From JAICQQ01 sp965651135 (GTDB taxonomy: Bacteria; Myxococcota_A; Polyangia; Polyangiales; Polyangiaceae), in NCBI GenBank assembly GCA_965651135.1, contig CBFGRJ010000084.1, positions 1-22,585 of the forward strand: 22,585 nucleotides of DNA. Direction: 5' to 3'. Below are positions 6,885 through 14,807 of the stretch, in pieces. The notes below the pieces were generated by a model that worked only from the letters and a program-made list of their open reading frames with translations, was not told the origin of the DNA and ran no database searches. The position numbers were made by a program, and so were the translations under genes. How positions within the stretch are numbered: position 1 is the first letter of the stretch; each line of letters opens with the position of its first letter.

Positions 6885-9212
6885 TCACCTGCGGCGCTTG
6901 CGCTGCCGGCGTTTGTGACGCAGCGTGCGCAGCTTGTCGAGCGCAGTATCCGCCTTGGTGACAGGGGTGAATTGTTTGGTATTCAGCATCAGTGGCTCGG
7001 CTTCTCGGGCGCGTTCGCGAGCCAACTCCATGAAGCGAGCCTGGCTGCGCACGGGCGGCTCGTCGTTGCGGGCACGCTTGTAAGAGCCATCATGCTTCAG
7101 TACCCAGCCCTTGACGTTGTCCGATCGCATCAAGAACAAGACTTCGTCAATCAAGCGACGCTTGAGCGCTTCGTCCAAAATAGGAAACATGACTTCGACG
7201 CGGCGCCGAAAGTTGCGCGGCATCCAGTCCGAGCTGGAGCAAAAGACTTCGTCTTGCCCGCCGTTCTTGAAATGAAAAATGCGCGCATGCTCCAGATAGC
7301 GATCGACGATGGCATGCACCCGAATTTTCTCGCTGATGCCTTTGACTCCCGGCCTCAGACAGCAAATGCCACGCACCAATAAGTCGATGGGGACGCCGGC
7401 CTGTGCTGCCCTGTACAATGCGGTGATCACGTCGGCATCGACGATCGCATTCATTTTGGCCACGATGCCGGCGGGACGCCCAGCGCGTTTGTGCTCGATT
7501 TCCCGATGGATCAACCCCAGCACGGCCTCGTGCAGCCCGAGCGGCGCCAAAATCAACCGGCGCCATCGTTCCGGTGCGCTGTATCCGGTGAGCAGATTGA
7601 ACAGCGCGGTCGCGTCTTCGCCGAAGTCTTCACGCGCGGTAAACAATGAAATGTCTTCGTAGAGCCTGGCTGTTTGTTGATTGTAGTTGCCGGTCGCCAA
7701 ATGCACGTAGCGGCGCAATCCGTCCGGTTCTTGGCGGACCACCAACAGCACCTTGGCGTGTGTCTTGAAACCGAGTAGGCCATACATCACGTTGACGCCG
7801 GAGCGTTCTAGGGTGCGCGCCCACTGAATGTTGCTCTCTTCGTCGAAGCGAGCTTTCAGCTCCACCAAAGCCGTGACTTGCTTACCCAATTCGGCGGCCC
7901 GCTGCAGCGCGCGAACCAGCGGCGATTCGCCACCTGTACGATACAACGTTTGCTTGATGGCCAACACCTGCGGGTCTTCGGCGGCTTGCGACAGAAAATC
8001 GATGACGGCTTCGAAGGATTCGTATGGATGATGCAACAGCACGTCCCCGGCGCGGATCGTGTCGAAGAAGTTCTCCGAGTCGCGAAAGGGTGGCACGTAT
8101 TGAGGAGTGAACGGGTCGTCCCTGTGCTTCTTGCCCGTTTCGCCTTGCGTCAGCCGGACCATGTCACCCAAAAACAGTGGCCCATCCACGCTGTACACGT
8201 CTTGTGTCGTGTCGAGATCCAGCTCATGGCTGAGCCAAGCCAGCGACTCGGCGGGGGCGTCTCCGCTGACCTCTATGCGCACGGCATGGCCACGCTCACG
8301 GCGCCGGAGCTCGGCTTGTAGCGTGATCAGCAAATCTTCGGCCTCTTCGTCGTCGATCTCGATGTCGAAGTTGCGAGTGACGCGGAAGGCGTACTGACCG
8401 CGCGTGCGCATTTGCGGAAAGATCGTGCTCTTGTGGCGAAAGATCAGATCTTCGAGCAATACGAAGGCGCGCCTGAGCCCAGCTAGCGGCACGGGGATCA
8501 GGCGGGGTAAAGTCATCGGCACTTGCACCAGGCCGAACGAAGGCTCGGCGCTTTGCCCGTCGTGATCGAAAATGACTCCGACATTGATGGCCTTGTTGCG
8601 CAAGTGGGGGAACGGGTGGACCGGATCGATGGCGATCGGCGTCAAAACCGGGAAGATGTTGCGTTCGAAATGTCGATCGAGCTCGGCCAGATCATCTTCT
8701 TCGAGCTCGTCCGGGTGCACCAAAGCGATGCCTTCTTCGCGCAAAGCCGGGCGGACCAATTCGTTGAAGGTCCGGTATTGCTCGGCGACCAGCTCGTGAG
8801 CTCGAATGCTGATCTCTTCGAGTTGCTGTTCCGGTGACTTGCCGTCTGGAGGCACCTCTTCGACCTCGCCGGACAACTGCGCTTGCAGGCCTGCCACGCG
8901 CACCATGAAGAACTCGTCGAGGTTGGTGGAGAAAATCGCGAGAAACTTGAGACGCTCGAAAAGTGGGACGTCTGGATCCGCCGCTTCGGCCACGACACGG
9001 GCGTTGAACTCCAACCAGGACAGCTCGCGATTGACGAACATCGCTGGGTCATCCAGCTTCTCGGGTGCCGATGCGACCGGCATGTCGTCTGGTAAGTTGA
9101 CTGACGTTCGCCAATTGCTGCGCGGCTCCGTGGCGCCGCTCGGTGCGTTCTCGGCCTCGGCAGCTCCTGTGGCGGCGTCCGGATCCATACGGGTCGTGCT
9201 CACATTTGCCAC
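6885..9212 (-). CDS. ppk: Polyphosphate kinase Ppk1
   Basis: 775 residues from a GTG start; GTG 9203 and ATG 9188 are in-frame alternatives, none with a clear ribosome binding site. The enzyme reversibly polymerises the terminal phosphate of ATP into polyphosphate through a phospho-histidine. The conserved core starts at FVNRELSWLEFN (about residue 59). The autophosphorylated His is His504 in HLATGNYN, and the second catalytic His is His647 in RIFHFKNGG; SSSDWMPRNFRRRVE follows. All four Ppk1 domains appear intact. Compared with the roughly 690-residue E. coli enzyme there is a 58-residue low-complexity N-terminal extension and a strongly basic tail (HKRRQRKRRR), which might contact polyphosphate or nucleic acid (inference). 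No ppx or phoU lies next to it. Confidence 0.95.
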   Translation of the reverse strand: MANVSTTRMDPDAATGAAEAENAPSGATEPRSNWRTSVNLPDDMPVASAPEKLDDPAMFVNRELSWLEFNARVVAEAADPDVPLFERLKFLAIFSTNLDEFFMVRVAGLQAQLSGEVEEVPPDGKSPEQQLEEISIRAHELVAEQYRTFNELVRPALREEGIALVHPDELEEDDLAELDRHFERNIFPVLTPIAIDPVHPFPHLRNKAINVGVIFDHDGQSAEPSFGLVQVPMTLPRLIPVPLAGLRRAFVLLEDLIFRHKSTIFPQMRTRGQYAFRVTRNFDIEIDDEEAEDLLITLQAELRRRERGHAVRIEVSGDAPAESLAWLSHELDLDTTQDVYSVDGPLFLGDMVRLTQGETGKKHRDDPFTPQYVPPFRDSENFFDTIRAGDVLLHHPYESFEAVIDFLSQAAEDPQVLAIKQTLYRTGGESPLVRALQRAAELGKQVTALVELKARFDEESNIQWARTLERSGVNVMYGLLGFKTHAKVLLVVRQEPDGLRRYVHLATGNYNQQTARLYEDISLFTAREDFGEDATALFNLLTGYSAPERWRRLILAPLGLHEAVLGLIHREIEHKRAGRPAGIVAKMNAIVDADVITALYRAAQAGVPIDLLVRGICCLRPGVKGISEKIRVHAIVDRYLEHARIFHFKNGGQDEVFCSSSDWMPRNFRRRVEVMFPILDEALKRRLIDEVLFLMRSDNVKGWVLKHDGSYKRARNDEPPVRSQARFMELARERAREAEPLMLNTKQFTPVTKADTALDKLRTLRHKRRQRKRRR

Positions 9213-9640
9213 GGCTTCAGGTTACGCGATCTCAGGACGAGCGCAGGTGACATCGATGTCCGCGACACGGCCAGGGGTGCCCCCGACGCGCCTTACCCAG
9301 CGTCGGCCCCAAAGCCGGCGAACGGGAACGCCTTGTTCGGGTCAGCCTACCCGGCAGCGAAACGGAGCGAAACACGACTTTTTCGGGAATAAATCGCGCA
9401 GTCACTCGCGCGATCTGCGACCCCGCGCATCCTGTTTGGAAAAAGGGTGCCGGCGCCTGCGAATCCCGCGCAGCCAGCAAACGAAGGAGGCCACATGGCA
9501 GGGCCTGAATCCCAAAGCCCGCTCAATCTGTAAGCCGCTGTGAGCGCCGCCCGTACGCAGGCATCAAGTAAAACGGCCGACGCCAAAGGCTCGGTAGACA
9601 AAGCTATGGTAGCCTAGGGCGTTGCCGAAGAGGTCGATGA
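9213..9640. other. Intergenic region between ppk and prkA, 428 bp
   Basis: Divergent region that should hold the promoters of both ppk and prkA. A weak hairpin TCGCGC/GCGCGA (9394-9413) is the only stem noted, and no convincing -10/-35 or -12/-24 promoter could be assigned. The right half holds the interrupted small ORF 9495-9617, described separately. prkA has its own GAAGAGG ribosome binding site at 9627-9633. Confidence 0.5.
9495..9617 (+). other. Short ORF upstream of prkA with perfect Shine-Dalgarno and an in-frame stop
   Basis: AAGGAGG at 9484-9490 lies 4 nt before an ATG that opens 12 codons (MAGPESQSPLNL) ending in TAA at 9531-9533. The same frame then stays open for 27 more codons (AAVSAARTQASSKTADAKG..., with an in-frame GTG at 9540) to a TAG at 9615-9617, 23 nt before the prkA ATG. 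It may be a regulatory leader peptide for prkA, a small gene broken by one stop codon, or chance. The ribosome binding site is the best in this part of the window. Confidence 0.25.
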
Positions 9641-11737
9641 ATGAGTGAAATCAATTCGAAAGCGGGTGCCATGACTGCGAGCGATGGGGGAAGCATGATT
9701 GGCTTCATTGCCAGCCTTCAAGACAAGGCGCGCTATCAAGACCTTTCGTGGGAGGGCACTTTCGAAGATTACCTGCGGATCGTGCGGCAACGTCCCCAGG
9801 TGACGCGCAACGCGTTCCAACGGGTCTACGACATGGTCATTTCGTATGGCACCGAGGAATACATCGACAACAAGAAGAAGCTGGTCCGCTACAACTTCTT
9901 CCGCGACGAAATCGAAGACGGCAAAGACGCGGTGTTCGGCCTGGATATCCCGCTGATGCGGCTGATGAACGTGCTGAAGGCGGCTGCCGAGGGTTATGGG
10001 CCCGAGCGTCGCGTGATTTTGCTGCACGGTCCGGTGGGCTCGAGCAAGTCGACGATTGCGCGGCTCTTGAAGAAAGGGCTCGAGCACTATTCGCAGACTG
10101 CCGAAGGCGCGCTGTATACGTTTCGCTGGACCAATTTGCGCGAGACGGGGCTGGCGAGCGGCGGCGCGGACACGTTCGACTCACCCATGCACGAGGAGCC
10201 GCTGCGGCTGATTCCGCTGGAATGGCGCGAGACGGCCATCGAAAGGTTGGGCCTTTCCAGCGACAAATTCCGGGTCCGAGTCGAAGGTGAGCTCGACCCC
10301 GCCAGTCGGTTCATCTTCAAGGGCTTGATGCAGCGCTACAACGGAGATTGGGAAAAGGTGGTGAACAACCACGTGACGGTGCGGCGCTTGGTGTTGAGCG
10401 AGAAAGATCGCATCGGCATCGGTACCTTCCAACCCAAAGACGAAAAGAACCAGGATTCGACCGAGCTGACAGGTGACATCAACTATCGGAAGATTGCCGA
10501 ATACGGCTCCGACTCGGATCCGCGTGCCTTCAATTTCGACGGCGAGTTCAATATCGCCAACCGCGGCATCGTCGAGTTCGTGGAAGTCTTGAAGTTGGAC
10601 GTTGCGTTTCTCTACGACTTACTGGGTGCTTCACAAGAGCATCGCATCAAACCCAAGAAGTTCGCCCAGACCGACATCGACGAAGTCATCATCGGGCATA
10701 CCAACGAAGCCGAGTACAAACGCCTGCTGAACAATGAGTTCATGGAGGCGCTGCGCGACCGCACGATCAAGATCGACATTCCCTACATTACGCGTCTCAG
10801 CGACGAGATTCGTATCTACGAAAAGGACTTCAACGAAGATCGTGTGCGCGGCAAGCACGTGGCACCTCACACTCTCGAAGTGGCCGCCATGTGGGCCACG
10901 CTTTCGCGCCTGGAAGAGCCGAAGAAGCACAACTTGCAACTGATTCAGAAACTCAAGCTTTACGACGGCAAAGTGCTGCCCGGGTACACCCAAGATACGG
11001 TGAAAGAGCTACGCAAAGAGAGCAGTCGCGAAGGGATGGAAGGCGTGAGCCCTCGCTACGTTCAAGACAAGATTTCGAATGCGCTCGTCAGCGACGTGGG
11101 CGAAGGAACCATCAACCCCTTCATGGTGTTGAACGAACTAGAAAAGGGCCTGACCAGCCACTCGCTCATCACCAGTGAAGAGCAGCGCAAGCGCTACAAA
11201 GATCTGATCGGTGTGGTCAAGCGTGAGTACGAAGACATCGTCAAGAACGAGGTGCAGCGAGCCATCAGCGCCGACGAGGAGGCCATTGGCAAGCTGGCGG
11301 CCAACTACATCGACAACATCAAGGCCTACACGCTCAAAGAAAAGGTCAAGAACAAGTACACGGGTCAGGACGAAGAGCCCGACGAGCGGTTGATGCGCTC
11401 GATCGAGGAAAAGATCGAGATCCCGGAGAATCGCAAAGACGACTTCAGGCGCGAGATCATGAACTTCATTGGCGCCAAAGCCGTGGAAGGTAAGCGCTTC
11501 GATTGGCAAACGAACGACCGTCTGCGCCGAGCACTGGAGCTCAAGCTCTTCGAAGATCAGAAAGACAGCATCAAGCTGAAGACCCTGGTCTCGGCCGTCG
11601 TCGACAAAGAAACCCAAGAAAAAATCGACATTATCAAGTCGCGCTTGATTCGCTACTTTGGGTACAACGAGGTCAGCGCTACGGACGTGCTCAACTACGT
11701 CGCTTCGATTTTCGCGCGTGGCGACTTGAAGAGCTAG
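9641..11737 (+). CDS. prkA: PrkA-type AAA+ serine protein kinase
   Basis: 698 residues, somewhat longer than the roughly 630-645 of B. subtilis PrkA and E. coli YeaG. The start ATG has GAAGAGG 7 nt upstream. The N-terminal AAA_PrkA domain begins near WEGTFEDYL, with the Walker A loop GPVGSSKS at 130-137 (Lys136). The stretch from SDPRAFNFDGEFNIANRG to VIIGHTNEAEY is characteristic of the family. The C-terminal PrkA kinase-like domain follows from about residue 430. The family acts in stationary-phase and stress responses, in many bacteria together with a YeaH/DUF444 protein and a SpoVR/YcgB protein; neither is encoded beside it here. Because the neighbours are missing, the pathway in this organism cannot be inferred from context. 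A stable hairpin follows the stop. Confidence 0.93.
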   Translation: MSEINSKAGAMTASDGGSMIGFIASLQDKARYQDLSWEGTFEDYLRIVRQRPQVTRNAFQRVYDMVISYGTEEYIDNKKKLVRYNFFRDEIEDGKDAVFGLDIPLMRLMNVLKAAAEGYGPERRVILLHGPVGSSKSTIARLLKKGLEHYSQTAEGALYTFRWTNLRETGLASGGADTFDSPMHEEPLRLIPLEWRETAIERLGLSSDKFRVRVEGELDPASRFIFKGLMQRYNGDWEKVVNNHVTVRRLVLSEKDRIGIGTFQPKDEKNQDSTELTGDINYRKIAEYGSDSDPRAFNFDGEFNIANRGIVEFVEVLKLDVAFLYDLLGASQEHRIKPKKFAQTDIDEVIIGHTNEAEYKRLLNNEFMEALRDRTIKIDIPYITRLSDEIRIYEKDFNEDRVRGKHVAPHTLEVAAMWATLSRLEEPKKHNLQLIQKLKLYDGKVLPGYTQDTVKELRKESSREGMEGVSPRYVQDKISNALVSDVGEGTINPFMVLNELEKGLTSHSLITSEEQRKRYKDLIGVVKREYEDIVKNEVQRAISADEEAIGKLAANYIDNIKAYTLKEKVKNKYTGQDEEPDERLMRSIEEKIEIPENRKDDFRREIMNFIGAKAVEGKRFDWQTNDRLRRALELKLFEDQKDSIKLKTLVSAVVDKETQEKIDIIKSRLIRYFGYNEVSATDVLNYVASIFARGDLKS

Positions 11738-11766
11738 CGACCGGCGCCAGCGTCAGCTAGGCTCGA

Positions 11767-11792
11767 CGCACCGAGCTGTGGGGCTCGGTGCG
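11767..11792 (+). terminator. Strong hairpin after prkA
   Basis: Perfect 10-bp stem CGCACCGAGC/GCTCGGTGCG with a 6-nt loop, 29 nt after the prkA stop. No T-run follows. It may be a terminator or a 3' stabilising structure. An in-frame GTG at 11778 for the next ORF falls in the loop, which argues against that start. Confidence 0.5.
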
Positions 11793-11816
11793 TGGGAATG
11801 GTTCGAGTGTGTGGCC

Positions 11817-12578
11817 ATGAGTAAGTCGTGTCGAGTTCGCAGCATGGGGCTCGCTGTGTTCGTGCTCGGAGCGTGGCCGTCTACGCTGGCGGCTCAGCAG
11901 CAAGAGCTCGGGCCCTATCGACGGCCGCCACCCGAAGAGGACTGGGACAGCGAAAAGGGGTCACGCGCAACCCGATTGGCGACTGGCAAGTACGTGCACG
12001 ACGGTTTCTACTTGCGCCTCGGCGGTGGCGTGGGCGGCAGCTCCGACAAGGTGAAGGGGGTTGCAAGGAATAGCGAAGGACCAGCCGGTGAGCTCGATGG
12101 TAGTGCGGCAGGTTTTTCGGGCGCGACTCAGGTGGCGTTGGGGTTCACGCTAGCTCGAGGTTGGGTGCTGGGTTTCTCGATCGATACGGTGACGGCGCCC
12201 AGCGGCTCGGGTTCGTTGTCGGATGCGGTGGGGCGCTTCGAGTTCAAGACTAGTCAGCTGGCCTTGTACGGGGTGCTCGTCGATTTTTATCTGGACCCGC
12301 TGCGCGGCTTTCACATTCAAGCCACCGGCGGCATCGCCAGCTACGTGATGGCCCAGGGTAATGCCGAGGACGGCACGGTCATTGCTCCGCCCCATGCAGC
12401 GATAGGAGGCGGTTTTTCCTTGGGTGTGGGCAATCAATGGTGGGTAAGTCCCGATTGGACGATAGGCGTGCTACCCAGGTTCATGCTGGGCTGGGCGAGC
12501 GGCAACGACGAATTCGGGGCTCGATTTCAGCACCGAGCGCTTGGATATTCCTTGCTCTTGACCACGACTTATCATTGA
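11817..12578 (+). CDS. Predicted outer-membrane beta-barrel protein
   Basis: 253 residues from ATG 11817; a GTG 39 nt earlier is in frame but sits in a hairpin loop. The signal peptide is clear (Arg-containing start, hydrophobic GLAVFVLGAW, cleavage near LAA-QQQ). A short Pro/Glu-rich segment follows, then alternating Gly-rich and aromatic beta strands: GFYLRLGGGVGG, ATQVALGFTLARGWVLGFSID, TSQLALYGVLVDFY, GFHIQATGGIASYVM, AIGGGFSLGVGNQWWV and a final ALGYSLLLTTTYH. The pattern fits an 8-stranded outer-membrane barrel of the kind often annotated only as hypothetical in myxobacteria. A function cannot be named. It is followed after 25 bp by the small gene at 12604 and may be co-transcribed with it. 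Confidence 0.72.
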   Translation: MSKSCRVRSMGLAVFVLGAWPSTLAAQQQELGPYRRPPPEEDWDSEKGSRATRLATGKYVHDGFYLRLGGGVGGSSDKVKGVARNSEGPAGELDGSAAGFSGATQVALGFTLARGWVLGFSIDTVTAPSGSGSLSDAVGRFEFKTSQLALYGVLVDFYLDPLRGFHIQATGGIASYVMAQGNAEDGTVIAPPHAAIGGGFSLGVGNQWWVSPDWTIGVLPRFMLGWASGNDEFGARFQHRALGYSLLLTTTYH

Positions 12579-12603
12579 CTGGCCGAAACCAGGGAGGTTC
12601 CCC

Positions 12604-12786
12604 ATGGAAGAGATGATCCAGCAGCTCGTGATGAAAACCGGTATCAGCAAAGAGCAGGCGGTTCAGGTCGTCGAGTTCCTCAAGCAAAACGCTCACAAGC
12701 TTCCCGAATGGTTGGGGGGCACGGACATAGGTAAGGAACTGGCAAGCAAGCTGCCTGGCGGGCTTGGCGGTTTGTTCAAGGGCTGA
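12604..12786 (+). CDS. Small helical protein (60 aa), unknown
   Basis: A 60-codon gene with a very good ribosome binding site (AGGGAGG at 12591-12597, spacing 6), which supports it despite its size. The sequence MEEMIQQLVMKTGISKEQAV starts an amphipathic helical pair that runs to about residue 35, and a Gly/Leu-rich end (PGGLGGLFKG) follows. Several bacterial small proteins of unknown role share the pattern of a KTGIS.EQA helix followed by FLK..A.KLP. No signal peptide is seen, so it is probably cytoplasmic and perhaps oligomeric. It ends 6 bp before the stop of the convergent gene. Confidence 0.72.
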   Translation: MEEMIQQLVMKTGISKEQAVQVVEFLKQNAHKLPEWLGGTDIGKELASKLPGGLGGLFKG

Positions 12787-12792
12787 GCGCCA

Positions 12793-13821
12793 CTAGAACA
12801 GCGCATGCACGCGTAGGCCATAGCCGTGCGGCTCTACCCCCGGCGTGAGCCACACTCGGGGTCGGTCCCGCGCCTGCACTTGCGGTGGGTCGCGCAGCAG
12901 CTGCTGCCCGCGTCCCAGTGTACCGCCGAGCCACATCAGCGCCCCGGCCACCTGGAGGGCTCCATCGGCTGCCAGCAGCACTTTGGTCATCCCTACGCGG
13001 CCCTCGGGGGCGAAGCGTTCGGCGTCGTCGATGAGCACCCAAGGCCCTATCAGCGGAACGTACAACCACGACAAGGTGGTCGGGGACGACAAGGCGCCGA
13101 CGTAGGCTCCGGCGTAGCTCAAGGAAAAAAAGCCGATACCGGCGAGCCGCGCGGTAGACGCGCGATCGCGCTCGGCCGGCTCCACATGATAGCCCTTGGG
13201 GATCGGTTCCCCTTCTTCGAGCAAGCGCTCACGGCACACCCCGGCTTTGCACAGACCCGAGACACAGTCGTCTGCATGCGTGCAACGTTTTTCGATATCA
13301 CAGGGTAGGCACACGCGACCGCAGTCGATATCGGTCTCGTAGGCGCTAAGCTGGCCGTCTCTGCAGACACCGGCGGGAGGTGGCGGCAGCACTGGCGCGG
13401 GAGGTGGGCGAGGAGCACGTGTCGGTGCCGGCATCGCGCCCACCTCCGGTGAAAGCGAAGTCTGCTGCGGTGGGTACTGCTGAGGCGGGTACTGCTGAGG
13501 CGGGTACTGCTGTGGCTGATGAGGGGCTGACGGAGTGGGATGCGGCGCCGGCGGGTAGGGGGCTGGGTACTGCCCCGGTGCTGGTGGTGGTTGCTGCGGC
13601 AACACGGGGGCTTGGTACGGTGGGGGTGGAGGTGCCGGAGCCGGCTCTGGAGCAACGGGAGCCTTTTGCGCGGGTGCCTCAGGCGCCGGCTCGGCCGGTG
13701 GAAATTGAGCGGAAGGAGCATTTTGTGCACCGGCGGCTACCGAGCCCAGCGCGTACGCTCCGAAAAACCCCAGCGCCACCCACAAGACCACTCCGCGCCG
13801 TGGGGCTCGCGCCCAACTCAT
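12793..13821 (-). CDS. Exported Pro-rich protein with Cys-rich ETDIDCG motif and membrane-like C-terminus
   Basis: 342 residues. A signal peptide (residues 1-32) precedes a long Pro/Gln/Ala-rich linker (35-150) that contains QYPPQ repeats encoded by a 15-bp tandem array. Residues 153-196 hold eight cysteines (153, 167, 171, 174, 180, 186, 191, 196) in the pattern CxDG...ETDIDCG..C..C...xxC....DC.SG.C..G.C, a motif widespread in exported proteins of Myxococcota and probably disulfide-bonded. The C-terminal part (about 222-342) has hydrophobic stretches (LAGIGFFSLSYAGAYVGAL, WLYVPLIGPWVLI, VLLAADGALQVAGALMWLGG) and ends in Phe. Function unknown; envelope location inferred. The preceding gene in the same direction is the TPR-like lipoprotein, 55 bp upstream, so the two likely form an operon. 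Confidence 0.82.
   Translation of the reverse strand: MSWARAPRRGVVLWVALGFFGAYALGSVAAGAQNAPSAQFPPAEPAPEAPAQKAPVAPEPAPAPPPPPYQAPVLPQQPPPAPGQYPAPYPPAPHPTPSAPHQPQQYPPQQYPPQQYPPQQTSLSPEVGAMPAPTRAPRPPPAPVLPPPPAGVCRDGQLSAYETDIDCGRVCLPCDIEKRCTHADDCVSGLCKAGVCRERLLEEGEPIPKGYHVEPAERDRASTARLAGIGFFSLSYAGAYVGALSSPTTLSWLYVPLIGPWVLIDDAERFAPEGRVGMTKVLLAADGALQVAGALMWLGGTLGRGQQLLRDPPQVQARDRPRVWLTPGVEPHGYGLRVHALF
13469..13513. repeat. Three 15-bp tandem repeats within a coding region
   Basis: Units GGTGGGTACTGCTGA, GGCGGGTACTGCTGA and GGCGGGTACTGCTGT lie in a row and are in frame with the minus-strand Pro-rich gene, where each encodes one QYPPQ-type block. Nearly identical copies suggest recent slippage and possible length variation between strains. 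Confidence 0.85.
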
Positions 13822-13876
13822 GCGTTCGTTATAGACGCGCGCCTGCCCGACTGCAAAGTCGGGTTTGCTGGCGGCC

Positions 13877-14368
13877 TCAGGGCATCAAGCTGCGGCGCTC
13901 AAGTGGCTCGCTTCCAGCAGGCGGCGCTGGCGGTGGGGCGGGAGGATCGGCTGGCGGCGCGATGGTCGCTGGCGGTGTAGCCGCGATGGCGGTCGAGACT
14001 CCCGGTGGGGCTGGGGTCTGTTGGATGCGGTTGCCCAGCTCCAAAGCTCCGCGCTCCAAGAGGAGAGCTCGCTGTTGCCCGAGCGAGCCGGGGCGCTGTC
14101 TCTCGATGTTGCCAGCGTACGAAAACCAGTGGTGCGCCCCGCGCAGATCTCCCAGTACCAGCAGGGTCAGCCCACGATAAAGCCCATAGCGCGCCTGCTC
14201 CTCAGCGCTCATTTCGGGCAGGCGATGTTCGGTACGCTCGAAGACTTCCGCTGCCTCGATATATTGCCCATCCGCGTACAGGTTGGTGCCGCGCTGGATG
14301 GAATCGCGAGCACATGCACTTAGCCCAAAGGCCAGCGCAACAAGCAAGAAGGACAAAGCTCGCAACAC
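13877..14368 (-). CDS. TPR-like lipoprotein
   Basis: 163 residues. The N-terminus is a classical lipoprotein signal (LLVALAFGLSAC, lipidated Cys19). A helical-repeat segment follows (RGTNLYADGQYIEAAEVFER and ARYGLYRGLTLLVLGDLRGA, about residues 25-100), resembling one or two tetratricopeptide repeats, which usually mediate protein contacts. The C-terminal 45 residues are Ala/Pro-rich and likely disordered. It lies 55 bp upstream of the Pro-rich Cys-motif gene on the same strand, and both products are exported, so they may act together in the envelope (inference). No specific family can be named. Confidence 0.8.
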   Translation of the reverse strand: MLRALSFLLVALAFGLSACARDSIQRGTNLYADGQYIEAAEVFERTEHRLPEMSAEEQARYGLYRGLTLLVLGDLRGAHHWFSYAGNIERQRPGSLGQQRALLLERGALELGNRIQQTPAPPGVSTAIAATPPATIAPPADPPAPPPAPPAGSEPLERRSLMP

Positions 14369-14807
14369 AGTTGCCAGTCTACTGGCCCAAGGCCAGCGAT
14401 GCTACGGTTCACCGCTGATTTGCTTCATTCTGGCAGGTCGCTTTCGTGGTTTTGGTGTGCACTTCTCTTCCCTGCGCTGCGTCAGTGTGTGCGCGTAGGA
14501 CTCGAATCGCTTCCGGATCGGCTTTTGCCAAGAGCGGCAAGGACGGGACGGCCCCGCAAAACCATTTGACGCGCGGGGCGAAAACGTCGAGACGGTGGCT
14601 GCGACTCGGCGGTTCGGTGTGCCTGACCGTTGTGCCAGTTTTGTGGAGCCATCCTACGAATAAATGTCGGGCTTTTGCATTGTGGCACAGCCTCATGGCA
14701 CAATCGCGCCTACCATGAGCCGTGTGAGCCAAGAGAGCTGGGGCGGTGGCGTAGTGGCCAAAAGCCGCACCAACGACCGGCGTTAACGCCAGAAGGAAGA
14801 CCGAACG
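14369..14807. other. Divergent intergenic region, 439 bp
   Basis: Separates the minus-strand lipoprotein pair from the plus-strand barrel/regulator pair and should hold both promoters. Overlapping ORFs of 70-110 codons on both strands show no recognisable motif or good ribosome binding site. A possible sigma-70-type promoter is TTGCAT (14675-14680), an 18-nt spacer, then CACAAT (14699-14704). TGGCACA occurs twice, 13 bp apart (14683-14689, 14696-14702), overlapping that promoter. A 12-bp palindrome GGCGTTAACGCC lies at 14779-14790, directly before the GAAGGAAG ribosome binding site of the next gene. Confidence 0.45.

Noticed and set aside
11778..11816. Upstream GTG start for the barrel gene after prkA
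   Set aside because: It lies in the loop of a 10-bp hairpin and adds residues before a good signal peptide.
13469..13513. CRISPR-like array
   Set aside because: The repeats are contiguous without spacers and in frame with a Pro-rich coding region.
14498..14508. tRNA T-arm-like GATTCGAGTCC on the minus strand
   Set aside because: The flanking bases do not pair into a T-stem and no acceptor, D-arm or anticodon arm can be drawn.
14683..14702. Sigma-54 promoter suggested by TGGCAC
   Set aside because: The matching -12 TTGC element is missing at the required spacing for both copies.
14409..14732. Overlapping ORFs on both strands before the barrel gene
   Set aside because: No ribosome binding site, no motif and mutually overlapping; better seen as promoter DNA.
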